Part shown: positions 45,401 to 53,964 of the stretch, in pieces
Layout: every line of letters begins with the position of its first letter
Position numbering within the stretch: position 1 is the stretch's first letter
Assembly (NCBI GenBank): GCA_019359035.1
Contig: JAHHIC010000035.1
Span: 20,445-84,444 of the forward strand
DNA: 64,000 nt
Reading direction: 5' to 3'
From: Scytonematopsis contorta HA4267-MV1
GTDB taxonomy: Bacteria; Cyanobacteriota; Cyanobacteriia; Cyanobacteriales; Nostocaceae
Notes under the pieces: model-generated
Databases searched by the model: none
Told to the model about the DNA's origin: nothing
The model's input: the letters and a program-made list of their open reading frames with translations, nothing else
Position numbers and translations under genes: made by a program

Positions 45401-46715
45401 CGGTGAGCGTATGTATATTGCCGAGAAGAGCGGAATTGTTAAAGTCTTTGAAAACGGTAATGTCCTAGCTACACCATTTATCGATATTTCCCAGCAGGTC
45501 AATAACGTTCGTGACCGAGGTCTGTTAGGTATTGAGGTTCACCCTGATTTCCCTAATAACCCATATATTTATCTCTTATTTACCCATGACCCACAAGAAG
45601 TTTACAATCCAGAAAACATCAATAATCCTAATAACTTGGCTGGTCCTGACGAAGAAGGAAACCGTCCTTCCAAATTAATTAGGGTAACGGCAGATGCAAG
45701 TACAAACTTTACCACAGCAATTGCTGGTAGCGAAGTAGTATTATTGGGAACAAATAGCACATGGGCAAATACTAGTCGTCCTGATTTAAATAGCACACCA
45801 GCAACAACAGAAGCGGGGGAGATTGCACCTTCGGGAATTATTAATCGTCTTACAGGGTTAAGATTTACAAGTACTCAAGATTACTTAAATAATCTAAGTA
45901 ACGCTGTGAATATACAGGATTACCTGGCAACCGATAGTGAATCTCATACAGTAGGTGATTTGGAATTTGCTCCGGATGGTTCTTTATTTGTAACCAATGG
46001 AGATGGTACTTCCTACAATCGAGTAGACCCTCGTGCAATAAGAGTCCAAGATGTTAATAACCTTTCTGGTAAAGTTTTAAGAATTAACCCAATTACTGGT
46101 CAAGGTTACGATAATAATCCTTTCCATCAGGCTGGTGATAGCCTCGATAGTAACCGTTCCAAAGTTTTCAACTACGGTTTGCGTAATCCCTTCCGTATGA
46201 CAATTAATCCCACAACAGGGCTACCCGTAGTGGGTGATGTTGGTAAAAACTCATGGGAAGAAGCCAACACAGGACGTGGACAAAACTTCGGCTGGCCTTA
46301 CTATGAAGGTGGAGATGGTATTAGCTTAATACAACCAGAATATTCCGGTCTACCCCAAGCCCAAGCCTTTTATAATAGCGGTCAACCAGTCACAGCAGCA
46401 TTTTATGCGTACCCACACACACCAGGTGGTAACGCAATTCTCATGGGTGACTATTACACCAGCAACGTTTATCCCTCGGTGTACCGAAATAATCTATTTA
46501 TAGGTGATATCGCCAAAGGAACCATCGAGGCTTTAACATTGAACAGCCAAGGTAGAGTTGTAGCCAGCAGACGATTTGATACCATCCCAGGACGAAATGT
46601 ACAACTAACTCAAGGTCGTGATGGTCTAATGTATTATGCCAACTTAGACAGAGGTGAAATTGGTCGTTGGGTGGTTTCTGGTGGCAACGCAGCACCTGCT
46701 CGTTTTCAAGGGTAG
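42447..46715 (+). CDS. PA14 - Calx-beta - PQQ-type sugar dehydrogenase multidomain protein
   Basis: The protein has 1422 residues. Three PA14 carbohydrate-binding domains start near residues 61, 329 and 590, each with the GEYFDNxxFTNxKLxRxDSTVNFNWG block; the first two are followed by a beta-sandwich linker. Two Calx-beta domains follow (about 734-840 and 846-955). Residues 964-1410 form a beta-propeller with LGIEVHPDFPNNPYIYLLF and GLRNPFRM, the family of soluble glucose/sorbosone dehydrogenases. There is no normal signal peptide, as in many cyanobacterial exoproteins of this style. It is probably secreted or on the cell surface, acting on polysaccharide. A heptamer array sits just upstream. 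Confidence 0.85.
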   Translation: MNSFTNPNSKSPLELNLSNTGVSAAVSPSPLESNEAQAATTLARSSSSGLISPMSLGGGDGLKGEYFDNIDFTNPKLTRTDSTVNFNWGSGSPNPSLIAPDTFSVRWTGQVEALFNETYTFSTTTDDGLRLWVNNQLIIDKFQNQSSREWNGSINLQAGQRYDIRMDYFENTGGAVSRLSWSSASQTKQIIPQSQLFSSIQIPNGIPVARLELPDNVTNGGGDSYTFRVTYRDDTAVNAASLDNSDIRVTGPGTFNQLATLVNVDTPGDGTPRTATYRINAPGGTWNIPDNGVYTIALEANQVSDTSGNFVVASNLGTFQANIVGTGTGLTGQYYDNRDFTDLKLKRIDSTVNFNWGNGSPDPTIAPDTFSVRWAGQVEALYNETYTFFTRSDDGVRLFVNGQQIINRFINQSPTEVASTPIALQAGQKYDITLEYFENTGVAVSELRWSSASQAKQIIAQSQLYNDFSIPIAVVSTNNVNVPGDSTYNFTVTYIDNLGIDISSLDNNDIRVTGPNGFDQLATFVNVEPAGNGTPRTANYSITAPSGVWDATDNGFYSIRLETNQVRDTSGNFASAGNLGSFRASVPGTGTGLKAKYYDNINFTNLKLTRTDSTVNFDWGLGSPDPMIAPDTFSTVWTGKIQPLYNENYTFYTTTDDGVRLFVNGQLIVNRFRDQGATEAASTPITLEAGKKYDIRMEYYENGGLAVSRLGWSSASQAKQIIPQSQLYIPVTLPTIRLASNNPDTVSEADGFVRINLERVGEDLSMTSTIQYATTQETAIAGQDYTQTIGTATFLPGQTTATIDIPILQDTFIEDTETFTFGIDVPGNSDLGVPRTLRISIEDDDRTDLFFGTPPIVDENTGTVAVTVKRGRANGVASVDFTTVNGTAIAGSDYGILGSTTPVTGTLNFEAGERSKTIFINLIDDNIGEPNEGFSISLSNAISVDLTPNNTSTNITIIDDDPGNFTRLPIVSGLTQPTAFEWTPNGERMYIAEKSGIVKVFENGNVLATPFIDISQQVNNVRDRGLLGIEVHPDFPNNPYIYLLFTHDPQEVYNPENINNPNNLAGPDEEGNRPSKLIRVTADASTNFTTAIAGSEVVLLGTNSTWANTSRPDLNSTPATTEAGEIAPSGIINRLTGLRFTSTQDYLNNLSNAVNIQDYLATDSESHTVGDLEFAPDGSLFVTNGDGTSYNRVDPRAIRVQDVNNLSGKVLRINPITGQGYDNNPFHQAGDSLDSNRSKVFNYGLRNPFRMTINPTTGLPVVGDVGKNSWEEANTGRGQNFGWPYYEGGDGISLIQPEYSGLPQAQAFYNSGQPVTAAFYAYPHTPGGNAILMGDYYTSNVYPSVYRNNLFIGDIAKGTIEALTLNSQGRVVASRRFDTIPGRNVQLTQGRDGLMYYANLDRGEIGRWVVSGGNAAPARFQG

Positions 46716-47033
46716 GGAGTGGGAAGTAGGGAGTGGGGGGTTGGGAGTTGGGTAATACCCTCTAGAAGCAAAGATTAGCCAAGATGTAGCTCTCCCCGCA
46801 CGTAAAACCCCACCCCAACGGGGAGTCACCGTTGGGGGTGGGGTTCCGTGTACAGGGACGACCATCTGTTGGCGAATCTTTGTTTGTAACGAGAGGTTTA
46901 ATATATATTGTTCGACTTTTTAAACATCCTCTAGGTAAAGCTGAATTTCGTTTTGAAAAATTAAATAACTGAAACCAAGCAGGCCAAGAAGAAATTATGA
47001 TAGGAATAAAGTAAAAACCTCAGACTCAAAGTT
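46716..47033. other. Intergenic region with heptamers and a GC-rich hairpin
   Basis: Heptamers GGGAGTG occupy 46714-46752. AACCCCACCCCAACG pairs with its inverse around 46807-46847, forming a strong hairpin of the dispersed C-rich type that may end transcription of the PA14 gene. The remainder is AT-rich; no gene seen. Confidence 0.6.
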
Positions 47034-47264
47034 ATGACTTTAGAAGAAGTTCTTAATCTCGCGAATAAGCTCTCCCCGTTGGATAAGGTGCGCCTAATTG
47101 AGCGAATAACCCCCGACATAAAGCAAGAATTAATTACAAAAAGTATGACTCCGCGCCAATCTTTATGGGGTTTATGTGCCGACTTGGGTAAGGCTCCATC
47201 TGCTGAAGATATTGATGAAGTTCGTTCTCAAGAATGGGCTAACTTCCCAAGGGAGGACATTTAA
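47034..47264 (+). CDS. Putative antitoxin of a PIN-domain toxin-antitoxin pair
   Basis: The protein has 76 residues. A helical N-terminus (MTLEEVLNLANKLSPLDKVRLIERI) is typical of small cyanobacterial antitoxins; the C-terminus is acidic and ends DEVRSQEWANFPRED, a segment likely to bind the toxin. Its TAA stop overlaps the ATG of the toxin by one base (TAATG), as is typical for translational coupling of such pairs. The RBS of the toxin lies inside this gene (GGGAGG). DNA binding and autoregulation are inferred from the family. Confidence 0.75.
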   Translation: MTLEEVLNLANKLSPLDKVRLIERITPDIKQELITKSMTPRQSLWGLCADLGKAPSAEDIDEVRSQEWANFPREDI

Positions 47265-47662
47265 TGCTCTGTGCTGTTGCCGATACTCACGCTATTATTT
47301 GGTATATTTTTGCAGATACACGATTATCAAAAACTGCAGTAAATACTTTTGAAAAAATAGCGATAGAAGGAAATCAAATAGCATTTTCATCCATCACTCT
47401 TGCAGAAATCGTTTATTTGAGTGAGAGAGGGTGTATTAATGTAGATACTCTTAATCTATTGTTAGAAGCTATTAATAAAGATAATGCTTTGCTGGTTGAA
47501 ATACCTTTTGACCAAAAAATTGCAAAATGTCTAAAACAAGTTGACAGGACACAGATACCAGAACTGTGTGACCGGATTATTGCGACAGGCGTGTATTTAA
47601 ATGTACCAATAATTAGCCGTGACCATAAAATTCAGATGTCAGATTTAGAGACCATTTGGTAA
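47264..47662 (+). CDS. PIN-domain (VapC-like) toxin
   Basis: The protein has 132 residues. PIN active-site acids are visible: D7 in VADTHAIIWY, E46 in TLAEIVYL, D99 in LCDRIIAT and D118 in ISRDHKI. These coordinate Mg for RNA cleavage, usually of tRNA or rRNA in VapC. It forms an operon with the small antitoxin immediately upstream, with which it overlaps. All key residues are intact, so the toxin should be active. Confidence 0.88.
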   Translation: MLCAVADTHAIIWYIFADTRLSKTAVNTFEKIAIEGNQIAFSSITLAEIVYLSERGCINVDTLNLLLEAINKDNALLVEIPFDQKIAKCLKQVDRTQIPELCDRIIATGVYLNVPIISRDHKIQMSDLETIW

Positions 47663-47767
47663 CCTTAAAACTTTTGACTCCAAGCTCTTCCTCCTTTGGG
47701 TAGAACAGCAAGCTGATAAAAATTGTAAAAATAATACGGCAATCGTTATATTTGAACAATTTAACTT

Positions 47768-48661
47768 ATGGGTTTTGGTATAGGAGATTTGTTTTGGATT
47801 TTCTTGCTGCTTTCTTCCCTGCAACCGATATGGCAGCGTCGTCAAATAGAGTTCCGTCGCTTTCGTGCTTTGAACGAGTTCCAAAGAGGACGTAATAGTC
47901 GCGTAATTTTACTTATTCATCGTCAAGAGTCTATTAGCTTGTTGGGAATCCCCATCTCCCGTTATATAACCATCGAAGACTCGGAACAAATTCTACGAGC
48001 AATTCGCCTAACACCACCAGATGTGCCTATTGATTTAATTTTGCACACTCCTGGTGGTTTAGTTTTAGCTACAGAACAAATAGCGAGAGCTTTAATTCGT
48101 CATACAGCAAAAGTAACCGTTTTTGTCCCCCATTATGCTATGAGTGGTGGTACTATGCTGGCTTTAGCAGCTGATGAAATTGTTATGGATGCTAATGCAG
48201 TTTTAGGCCCAGTTGACCCTCAACTTGGTAACTACCCAGCAGCAAGTTTAATTAAGGTTGTTGAAGATAAACCTATTAGCGAAGTCGATGACCAAACAAT
48301 AATTATGGCTGATTTGGCACGCAAAGCAACGCAGCAAGTGCAACGTTTTGTGAGGACTCTACTTAAAGATTCCATGCCTAAACAAAAAGTTCAGCCTGAG
48401 AATATTGAAAATATCATTGAAGCACTGACAACAGGACGTGTCACTCATGACTACCCAATTACTGTTGAAGAAGCAACAGAAATGGGTTTGCCAATTACTG
48501 TGGGACTTTCTAATTCAATTTACGAACTTATGGATTTATATCCACAACCTCAAGGTGGAAGACCAAGCGTGCAGTATATTCCTATGCCTTTTGATGGGGG
48601 TCGTCCTACTTTGCCTACCCCTAAAGGTAGACCTATGGAAGAACCAAGTCCGATGGGTTAA
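47768..48661 (+). CDS. SDH-type Clp-fold serine proteinase, membrane-anchored
   Basis: The protein has 297 residues. An N-terminal hydrophobic segment (residues 4-20) is followed by a ClpP/crotonase-like fold with LILHTPGGLVLATEQIA and FVPHYAMSGGTMLALAADEIVMD, where the Ser of AMSGGT (near residue 127) is the likely nucleophile. This is the serine dehydrogenase-proteinase/SppA-like family. The Pro/Gly-rich C-terminal tail is disordered. Probably a membrane-bound peptidase in quality control; the substrate is unknown. Confidence 0.8.
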   Translation: MGFGIGDLFWIFLLLSSLQPIWQRRQIEFRRFRALNEFQRGRNSRVILLIHRQESISLLGIPISRYITIEDSEQILRAIRLTPPDVPIDLILHTPGGLVLATEQIARALIRHTAKVTVFVPHYAMSGGTMLALAADEIVMDANAVLGPVDPQLGNYPAASLIKVVEDKPISEVDDQTIIMADLARKATQQVQRFVRTLLKDSMPKQKVQPENIENIIEALTTGRVTHDYPITVEEATEMGLPITVGLSNSIYELMDLYPQPQGGRPSVQYIPMPFDGGRPTLPTPKGRPMEEPSPMG

Positions 48662-49006
48662 TCGTAGACCAAAAAGAACCCCACCCCCAACCCCCTACCC
48701 CGCAAGCGGGGAGGGGGCTATGATTTTTGCGGGTTATTAAACCTACGCAGGTGGGTTTTCCGAGTCGTTGCCGCGATTTCTAATCGCCTGGTGTAATCGA
48801 TGTTGCTTACCGGAGATACTGGATGATACTTGAGTACCACCCGGTATCTAAATCAAATGTGCGACACCTTATACCATTTCACGGAAAGCCTGATACAAAT
48901 AAAGTCTGTAGAGACGGCGATTTAATGCCGAAGCGGCACGCTACGCGAACGCGTCTCTTGTTTGGCTATTTGTATCAAAATTTAAGTGAAAGGGTATTAC
49001 ACATTG
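48662..49006. other. Intergenic region with dispersed repeats
   Basis: Contains a C-rich/G-rich terminator-like hairpin (about 48678-48720) and, at about 48908-48959, a copy of the GAGACGGCGAT...GAACGCGTCTC repeat with the CGAAGCGGCACGCTACGCG core also seen at 27588-27705. I see no gene. Confidence 0.6.
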
Positions 49007-49795
49007 CTATCTTCTAGGAGTCGGTGTTGGTTTCGGAGTACCTGTCGGACTTGGACTTGGGGTTGCCTCTGGAGACGGTGTAGTCTCAGGAGTTGACTCT
49101 GGAGATGGAGATGGAGTTGCCTCTGGAGACGGAGATGGAGATGGAGACTCCTCAGGTGTTGGTGACTCCGTTGGTGTTGCCGTCGGTGTTGCCGTTGGTG
49201 TTGGTTTCGGAGGAGTCGCTCCTGGTTTCGGTTTTGGTGTTGCTTGTGGCTTTGTTCTAGGTTTCGGAGTCGGTGAAGGCTTAGTAGTCGGTGTCGCTCC
49301 TTCAGTACCTGCCGGTTTTTTCAGAAGTGCCCTCGCTTCCTCATCGATTTTTTGACGCACAGCTAAATCAGCAATCCCAGTTTCTTCCAGTTTGAATTTT
49401 CTTTGGAATAGTTTAACAGCCGCTTCTGTCTGTGGCCCATAAAATTGGTCGCCAGGTAAGGGGGGTTTTGGCTTGACTAGCAAATTCAAGTTTGATTGCA
49501 GAATTTTCATAATACGAGCCGCAAAATCTTGAGTCTGTGGTCCGGCTAAACCATCTACAGTTTTTAATCTGTAACCCCGCTGAAACTCGCGGATTGCGTC
49601 TCTGGTTTCTTTGTCGTTCAGAGGAGCGTTCGTCACTTTGACTTTATACCCCAACCCTCGCAAAACTGAACGGAATTGTTGGGGTGTATAGTTTCTTCTC
49701 TGAACACTGAAACCAACATCTGATACCACTACACTTGCTGTTACTACGCAAATAGTAGCAATTGAAACACTTTTACTTCCAATCCCACACCACAT
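49007..49795 (-). CDS. Peptidoglycan-binding protein with Pro/Thr/Ser-rich tail
   Basis: The protein has 262 residues. A short hydrophobic N-terminus (residues 8-26) acts as a signal or anchor. Two peptidoglycan-binding type 1 motifs follow (REFQRGYRLKTVDGLAGPQT near 70 and KLFQRKFKLEETGIAD near 135). From residue 168 to the end is a low-complexity Pro/Thr/Ser tail of PTPT, PSPSP and TPEE repeats, perhaps wall-spanning. It is probably bound to the cell wall. The tail DNA is a run of imperfect hexamers and likely length-variable. Confidence 0.8.
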   Translation of the reverse strand: MWCGIGSKSVSIATICVVTASVVVSDVGFSVQRRNYTPQQFRSVLRGLGYKVKVTNAPLNDKETRDAIREFQRGYRLKTVDGLAGPQTQDFAARIMKILQSNLNLLVKPKPPLPGDQFYGPQTEAAVKLFQRKFKLEETGIADLAVRQKIDEEARALLKKPAGTEGATPTTKPSPTPKPRTKPQATPKPKPGATPPKPTPTATPTATPTESPTPEESPSPSPSPEATPSPSPESTPETTPSPEATPSPSPTGTPKPTPTPRR

Positions 49796-50130
49796 GGTTC
49801 AAACTCCTGTTGTTAAATCGTCTGTAAGCTAATTATCTTTAGCTCTTGTTTAACTCACATTCTTCACTTAACGAATTAAGCGATTCTTAAGATATGAAGC
49901 TCAACAGAAGCATTTTAAGTTTCTTTAAGGTGTTTTTACTGAAAAATTAACGAATTTTGATTTCTTCAAGTTGTTTTGGTTAAACTTAAATAGGACGAAA
50001 ACTGATAATTTGTCATCCATCTGTGGATGAATATGAACTTAGTAATATATGTGATATGTGGAAGCAAATGTAAATCAATTTTAATTGTAAAATTAATCAC
50101 CTGTATATTTAACCCTGTATATTTAAAAGT
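49796..50130. other. Divergent intergenic region
   Basis: 335 AT-rich bases between the peptidoglycan-binding gene and the membrane protein gene. I see no gene, repeat or structured RNA; it should contain two divergent promoters. Confidence 0.4.
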
Positions 50131-51576
50131 ATGGCTAATCGTAAAGTCTCAAAGCAGCGTTATCTCTGGTTTGAACAAATTATGGCGATTATCGCCACAA
50201 TTAATTTAGGTCTGGTTTTCTTTGATTTGAGTTATGTCCCTTGGCGAAATTTTTACTATCGTAATCTGCGCCAGATAACTCAAGTCTATGATGGTATAAA
50301 AGGTATCGAACCCCATAGAGAAACTGAAAAATATTTGCAAGTAGTTGCCGGACTAGAACAGCAGGTTAGTAAAACGGGACTACAGTCACCAGAAGTTGCT
50401 AAACAATTAGAAGAAATACGTCGTCTTAGTGACGAGATGATTGAGACAAATCCTTTTGCAGGTGCGAATAAAAGTGGCACTTTAGAAAGAATTAAAAATC
50501 GCTTGCGTCAGCAAACTAATGAAGAGTCTGCAAAAAAAGCTTTTAGGACTTTTTGGAGTCAGGAGTATTTATCAAAAAAAGGTTGGAATCAAGAAATTAA
50601 TTTCTTCAACAGACAAATTCAACCTTTAATCGCTGTTAACTATTTTCGTCATATTGGGGAAGACGGAGATTTTATTGATTTGTTTTGGATTATTGACTTA
50701 CCATTTATAGTTTTATTTGGGGTTGAACTTGCAGCACGTTGTTTCTTAATCAAACACAATCATAAAGGTTTTAGCTGGTTAGATGCTATTTTATGGCGTC
50801 CCTATGATTTATTGTTATTACTACCTTTTTGGCGTGTTTTAAGAGTTATACCCGTTCTTGTTCGTCTTGACCAAGCCCAGTTAATCAATTTAAATCATAT
50901 ACGTCAACAAATCCATAGAGGAATAATTGGAAATTTTGCAGAAGAACTAACAGAAATCGTTGTAGTACGGGTAATCAACAAAATACAAGTTTCTTTAAAA
51001 CAAGGAGAATTAATTCGTTGGTTCACACAAAAGGAAAATTTGCGCCCTTACATTCATGTTAACAACGTCAATGAAGTCGAAGCTATTAGCGCGATTTTTG
51101 TGAAAACTATTATCTATCAAGTACTACCAAAAGTTCAACCAGAAATTATTTCTCTTTTACAACATAATATCGAATCGGCTTTAAAACAATCCCCCCTATA
51201 CAGCAACTTGCAGCTCCTTCCAGGTGTGGGACAAATGCAAAATCAACTTAGTAACCAAATTGCGACCCAAGTTGCCACAAATCTTTACAGCACAATTGTA
51301 TCTGCTGTCGAAGACCCAGTTTCTGCGAAACTTTCCAGCGAACTAGTACAAAGTTTCAGCGATGCTTTGGGAGTGGCTATGCAAAAGCAGCACGTAACTA
51401 GTGAGCTACAGAAATTACTCAGTGATTTGTTGGAAGAAGTAAAGCTCAACTACGTGCAAAGTTTCTCGCAAGAAGACATGGAGCAAATTTTAGAACAAAC
51501 CAGACAACTTAGAAAAGAGTCAACAATTCAAACCGTGAATTCCAGTGTTAATATATTGCCATCCCAGAAAAAGTAA
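50131..51576 (+). CDS. Hypothetical membrane protein with a charged, sensor-like segment
   Basis: The protein has 481 residues. The first membrane segment is at about residues 12-32, then a 150-residue helical extracytoplasmic or cytoplasmic region; further hydrophobic segments lie at about 185-207 and 220-245. The latter reads YDLLLLLPFWRVLRVIPVLVRLDQ, with regularly spaced arginines like an S4-type or connector helix of ion channels. A large helical C-terminal half follows with no recognised domain. No selectivity-filter motif (TVGYG) is present, so it is not a typical potassium channel. A cyanobacterial conserved hypothetical protein. Confidence 0.55.
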   Translation: MANRKVSKQRYLWFEQIMAIIATINLGLVFFDLSYVPWRNFYYRNLRQITQVYDGIKGIEPHRETEKYLQVVAGLEQQVSKTGLQSPEVAKQLEEIRRLSDEMIETNPFAGANKSGTLERIKNRLRQQTNEESAKKAFRTFWSQEYLSKKGWNQEINFFNRQIQPLIAVNYFRHIGEDGDFIDLFWIIDLPFIVLFGVELAARCFLIKHNHKGFSWLDAILWRPYDLLLLLPFWRVLRVIPVLVRLDQAQLINLNHIRQQIHRGIIGNFAEELTEIVVVRVINKIQVSLKQGELIRWFTQKENLRPYIHVNNVNEVEAISAIFVKTIIYQVLPKVQPEIISLLQHNIESALKQSPLYSNLQLLPGVGQMQNQLSNQIATQVATNLYSTIVSAVEDPVSAKLSSELVQSFSDALGVAMQKQHVTSELQKLLSDLLEEVKLNYVQSFSQEDMEQILEQTRQLRKESTIQTVNSSVNILPSQKK

Positions 51577-51676
51577 CAGAAAAATTGCGAATTGCCTTCT
51601 TTTGGCATTTCCGTGTAGGGTGTTGGCAAAGGTATCGCTTTCCGCCCAAAAGAAAATACGCTAAACTCGTATTACG

Positions 51677-51756
51677 GGCGAACTGTTACAGGTTCGCCGG
51701 AAGACTTCTTGGAAGATATCCTTATCGCAGGAAGTGGGTAGATGCCCACTTTTTTT
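51677..51756 (+). promoter_or_regulatory. rimP: rimP leader hairpin and terminator-like attenuator
   Basis: A perfect 7-base stem GGCGAAC/GTTCGCC (51677-51683 with 51692-51698) is followed by a hairpin AGTGGG (51733-51738) / CCCACT (51745-51750) and seven Ts (51750-51756), then by the rimP ATG 14 bases later. A Rho-independent terminator so close before the first gene of the rimP-nusA-infB operon suggests regulated read-through. Autoregulation by NusA or RimP is possible but inferred. Confidence 0.6.
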
Positions 51757-51769
51757 ATTGAAATATCGC

Positions 51770-52231
51770 ATGACTCATCCCTTGGTTCCACAAATTACTG
51801 AATTGGCATCACCAGTCGCAACAGAACTGGGACTAGAAGTTGTTGGGGTGGTGTTTCAAACCAACCAAAGTCCACCTGTGTTGCGGATAGATATTCGTAA
51901 CCCAGAGCGGGATACTGGGTTGGATGATTGCGAGCGGATGAGTCGGGCTTTGGAACCTTGTCTTGATGAAGCTGATATAATTCCAGGTGCTTATGATTTA
52001 CAAATTTCCAGTCCTGGGATTTCGCGAGAACTGACGAGCGATAAAGAGTTTATTTCCTTCAAAGGATTTCCTGTAATCGTCTCCACTAACGAACCCTACG
52101 ATGGACAAAAAGAGTGGAGAGGCCAACTGATTCGCCGGGACGAAACAAAAGTTTACCTCAATCAAAAAGGTCGCTCCTTCGGTATCCCCCGTCCCCTAAT
52201 TTTTAGGGTGCTTTTAGATGAAGGGCAATAA
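51770..52231 (+). CDS. rimP: Ribosome maturation factor RimP
   Basis: The protein has 153 residues, as usual. It helps assemble the 30S subunit. Conserved blocks are [34 protein letters not shown] and the characteristic [13 protein letters not shown] take ATG 51770 (MTHPLVPQ); the extension upstream passes through the terminator hairpin. It is the first gene of the rimP-nusA-ylxR-infB cluster, conserved across bacteria. Confidence 0.95.
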   Translation: MTHPLVPQITELASPVATELGLEVVGVVFQTNQSPPVLRIDIRNPERDTGLDDCERMSRALEPCLDEADIIPGAYDLQISSPGISRELTSDKEFISFKGFPVIVSTNEPYDGQKEWRGQLIRRDETKVYLNQKGRSFGIPRPLIFRVLLDEGQ

Positions 52232-52232
52232 C

Positions 52233-52497
52233 CACTCGTTGACGGTTGAGTGATGGCTGTTGAGTGATGACTGTTGAGTGATGGCTGTTGAGTGATGACT
52301 GTTGAGTGATGGCTGTTGACTGATGACTGATGACTGATGACTGTTGACTGAAGGATTGTTTTTGATTGTAAACCTCAACAAGCAACCGTCAACAAGCAAC
52401 CGTCAGCCATCAACAGTTAACAGTCAACCGTCAACAGTCAACAAGCAACCGTCAGCCATCAACAGTCAACAGTCAACAACTAGCCGTCAACTGGCAA
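52233..52497. repeat. Inverted heptamer arrays between rimP and nusA
   Basis: About 17 heptamers of the TGTTGAC/TGATGAC type (52245-52350) face about 17 of the inverse GTCAACA/GTCAACC type (52377-52490), separated by about 25 bases. In the transcript this would fold into a hairpin of more than 100 bases inside an essential operon. Confidence 0.85.
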
Positions 52498-52519
52498 ATT
52501 ATTTTAAGGAGAATTATTT

Positions 52520-53830
52520 ATGTCGATGCTTGAATTAAAAGGATTAAAAGACTTAATCGAAAATATCAGTAAAGAAAGAAATTTACCTCGCACAGCCGTA
52601 CAAACCGCAATTCGTGAAGCGCTTTTGAAGGGATATGAGCGTTATCGTCGTGCCCAGAATTTAGAACGCAAACAATTTGATGAAACTTATTTCGATAATT
52701 TTGACATCCAGTTGGATGTGGAAGAGCAAGGATTTAGAATTGTTGCCACAAAAAAAATAGTTGAAGAAGTTGTTAATACTGACCATGAAATTGCCCTGGA
52801 AGAAGTTAGAAGAATGGGGGGTGAAGAAGCGGAAATGGGGCAAGAAGTAGTGTTAGATGTTACCCCTGATAAAGAAGAATTTGGCCGTATGGCAGCTATG
52901 CAAACAAAGCAAGTTTTGGCGCAAAAGCTGCGTGACCAACAGCGTCAGATGGTACAAGAAGAATTTCAAGATTTGGAAAGTACTGTTTTGCAAGCCAGAG
53001 TTTTGCGCTTTGAACGTCAGTCGGTAATTATGGCGGTTAGTAGTGGTTACGGTCAGCCAGAGGTAGAAGCTGAGTTACCTAAGCGGGAACAATTGCCTAA
53101 CGATAATTATCGTATTGGTTCAACTTTTAAGGTTTATCTGAAAAAAGTTTCCACTGGTCAGCAACGCGGTCCACAGTTGCTGGTATCACGTGCGGATGCC
53201 GGTTTAGTGGTCTATTTGTTTGCTAATGAAGTACCAGAAATTGAAGATGAAGTAGTACGGATAGTCGCCGTTGCGAGGGAGGCAAATCCCCCATCCCGTC
53301 ATGTTGGTCCTCGAACTAAAATAGCTGTAGATACTCTCGACCGTGATGTAGACCCTGTGGGTGCTTGTATCGGCGCACGCGGTTCCCGTATTCAAGTGGT
53401 TGTAAATGAATTACGTGGCGAGAAAATTGACGTAATACGTTGGTCTCCTGACCCTGCTACCTATATTGCCAATGGTTTGAGTCCCGCACGAGTAGATGAT
53501 GTGCGTCTGATGGACCCAGAAACTAGGCAAACTCATGTTTTGGTTGCTGAAGACCAACTGAGTTTAGCTATTGGAAAGGAAGGACAAAATGTTCGTTTAG
53601 CGGCTAGGTTGACTGGTTGGAAAATCGATATCAAAGATAAAGCTAAGTATGATTTTGAAGGAGAAGATGCAAAATTTGCAGCTGCTAGAGCAAAATATAC
53701 AATAGAGGATGATGACGTTGAGTATGATGAGGAGCTAGATGATGAACTAGATGATGAACTAGATGATGAACTGGATGATGAACAGGAGGAAGAATTTGAT
53801 GATGATTTTGACATTGATGATGAGAAATAA
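52520..53830 (+). CDS. nusA: Transcription termination/antitermination factor NusA
   Basis: The protein has 436 residues. The N-terminal RNA-polymerase-binding domain (residues 1-125) leads to the S1 domain (about 135-205) and two KH domains ([21 protein letters not shown] near 285, [19 protein letters not shown] near 355). The C-terminal tail from residue 395 is highly acidic with a tandem DELD repeat, the cyanobacterial alternative to the AR domains of E. coli. AAGGAG precedes the ATG. It sits between rimP and ylxR. Confidence 0.96.
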   Translation: MSMLELKGLKDLIENISKERNLPRTAVQTAIREALLKGYERYRRAQNLERKQFDETYFDNFDIQLDVEEQGFRIVATKKIVEEVVNTDHEIALEEVRRMGGEEAEMGQEVVLDVTPDKEEFGRMAAMQTKQVLAQKLRDQQRQMVQEEFQDLESTVLQARVLRFERQSVIMAVSSGYGQPEVEAELPKREQLPNDNYRIGSTFKVYLKKVSTGQQRGPQLLVSRADAGLVVYLFANEVPEIEDEVVRIVAVAREANPPSRHVGPRTKIAVDTLDRDVDPVGACIGARGSRIQVVVNELRGEKIDVIRWSPDPATYIANGLSPARVDDVRLMDPETRQTHVLVAEDQLSLAIGKEGQNVRLAARLTGWKIDIKDKAKYDFEGEDAKFAAARAKYTIEDDDVEYDEELDDELDDELDDELDDEQEEEFDDDFDIDDEK

Positions 53831-53964
53831 CCCAAAATAAAAAAATTTAAGCAATTTTTAACAATAACGCCTTTTAGGGCAGAAATACTTACCCCGCTTG
53901 TTCTAGACCAAAAACTAATAAGACCAAGCCCCTGCCTTCTGTTCCTCTAGCTTCATGGTTAATA

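Noticed and set aside
51734..51769. Longer RimP with 12 extra N-terminal residues
   Set aside because: The extension is encoded by the terminator hairpin and is not conserved in the family.
52203..52399. Two Ser/Gln-rich frames in the rimP-nusA gap
   Set aside because: Direct translations of heptamer repeats.
53533..53835. Ser-rich frame antisense to the end of nusA
   Set aside because: Mirror image of the acidic DELD repeat; a composition artefact.
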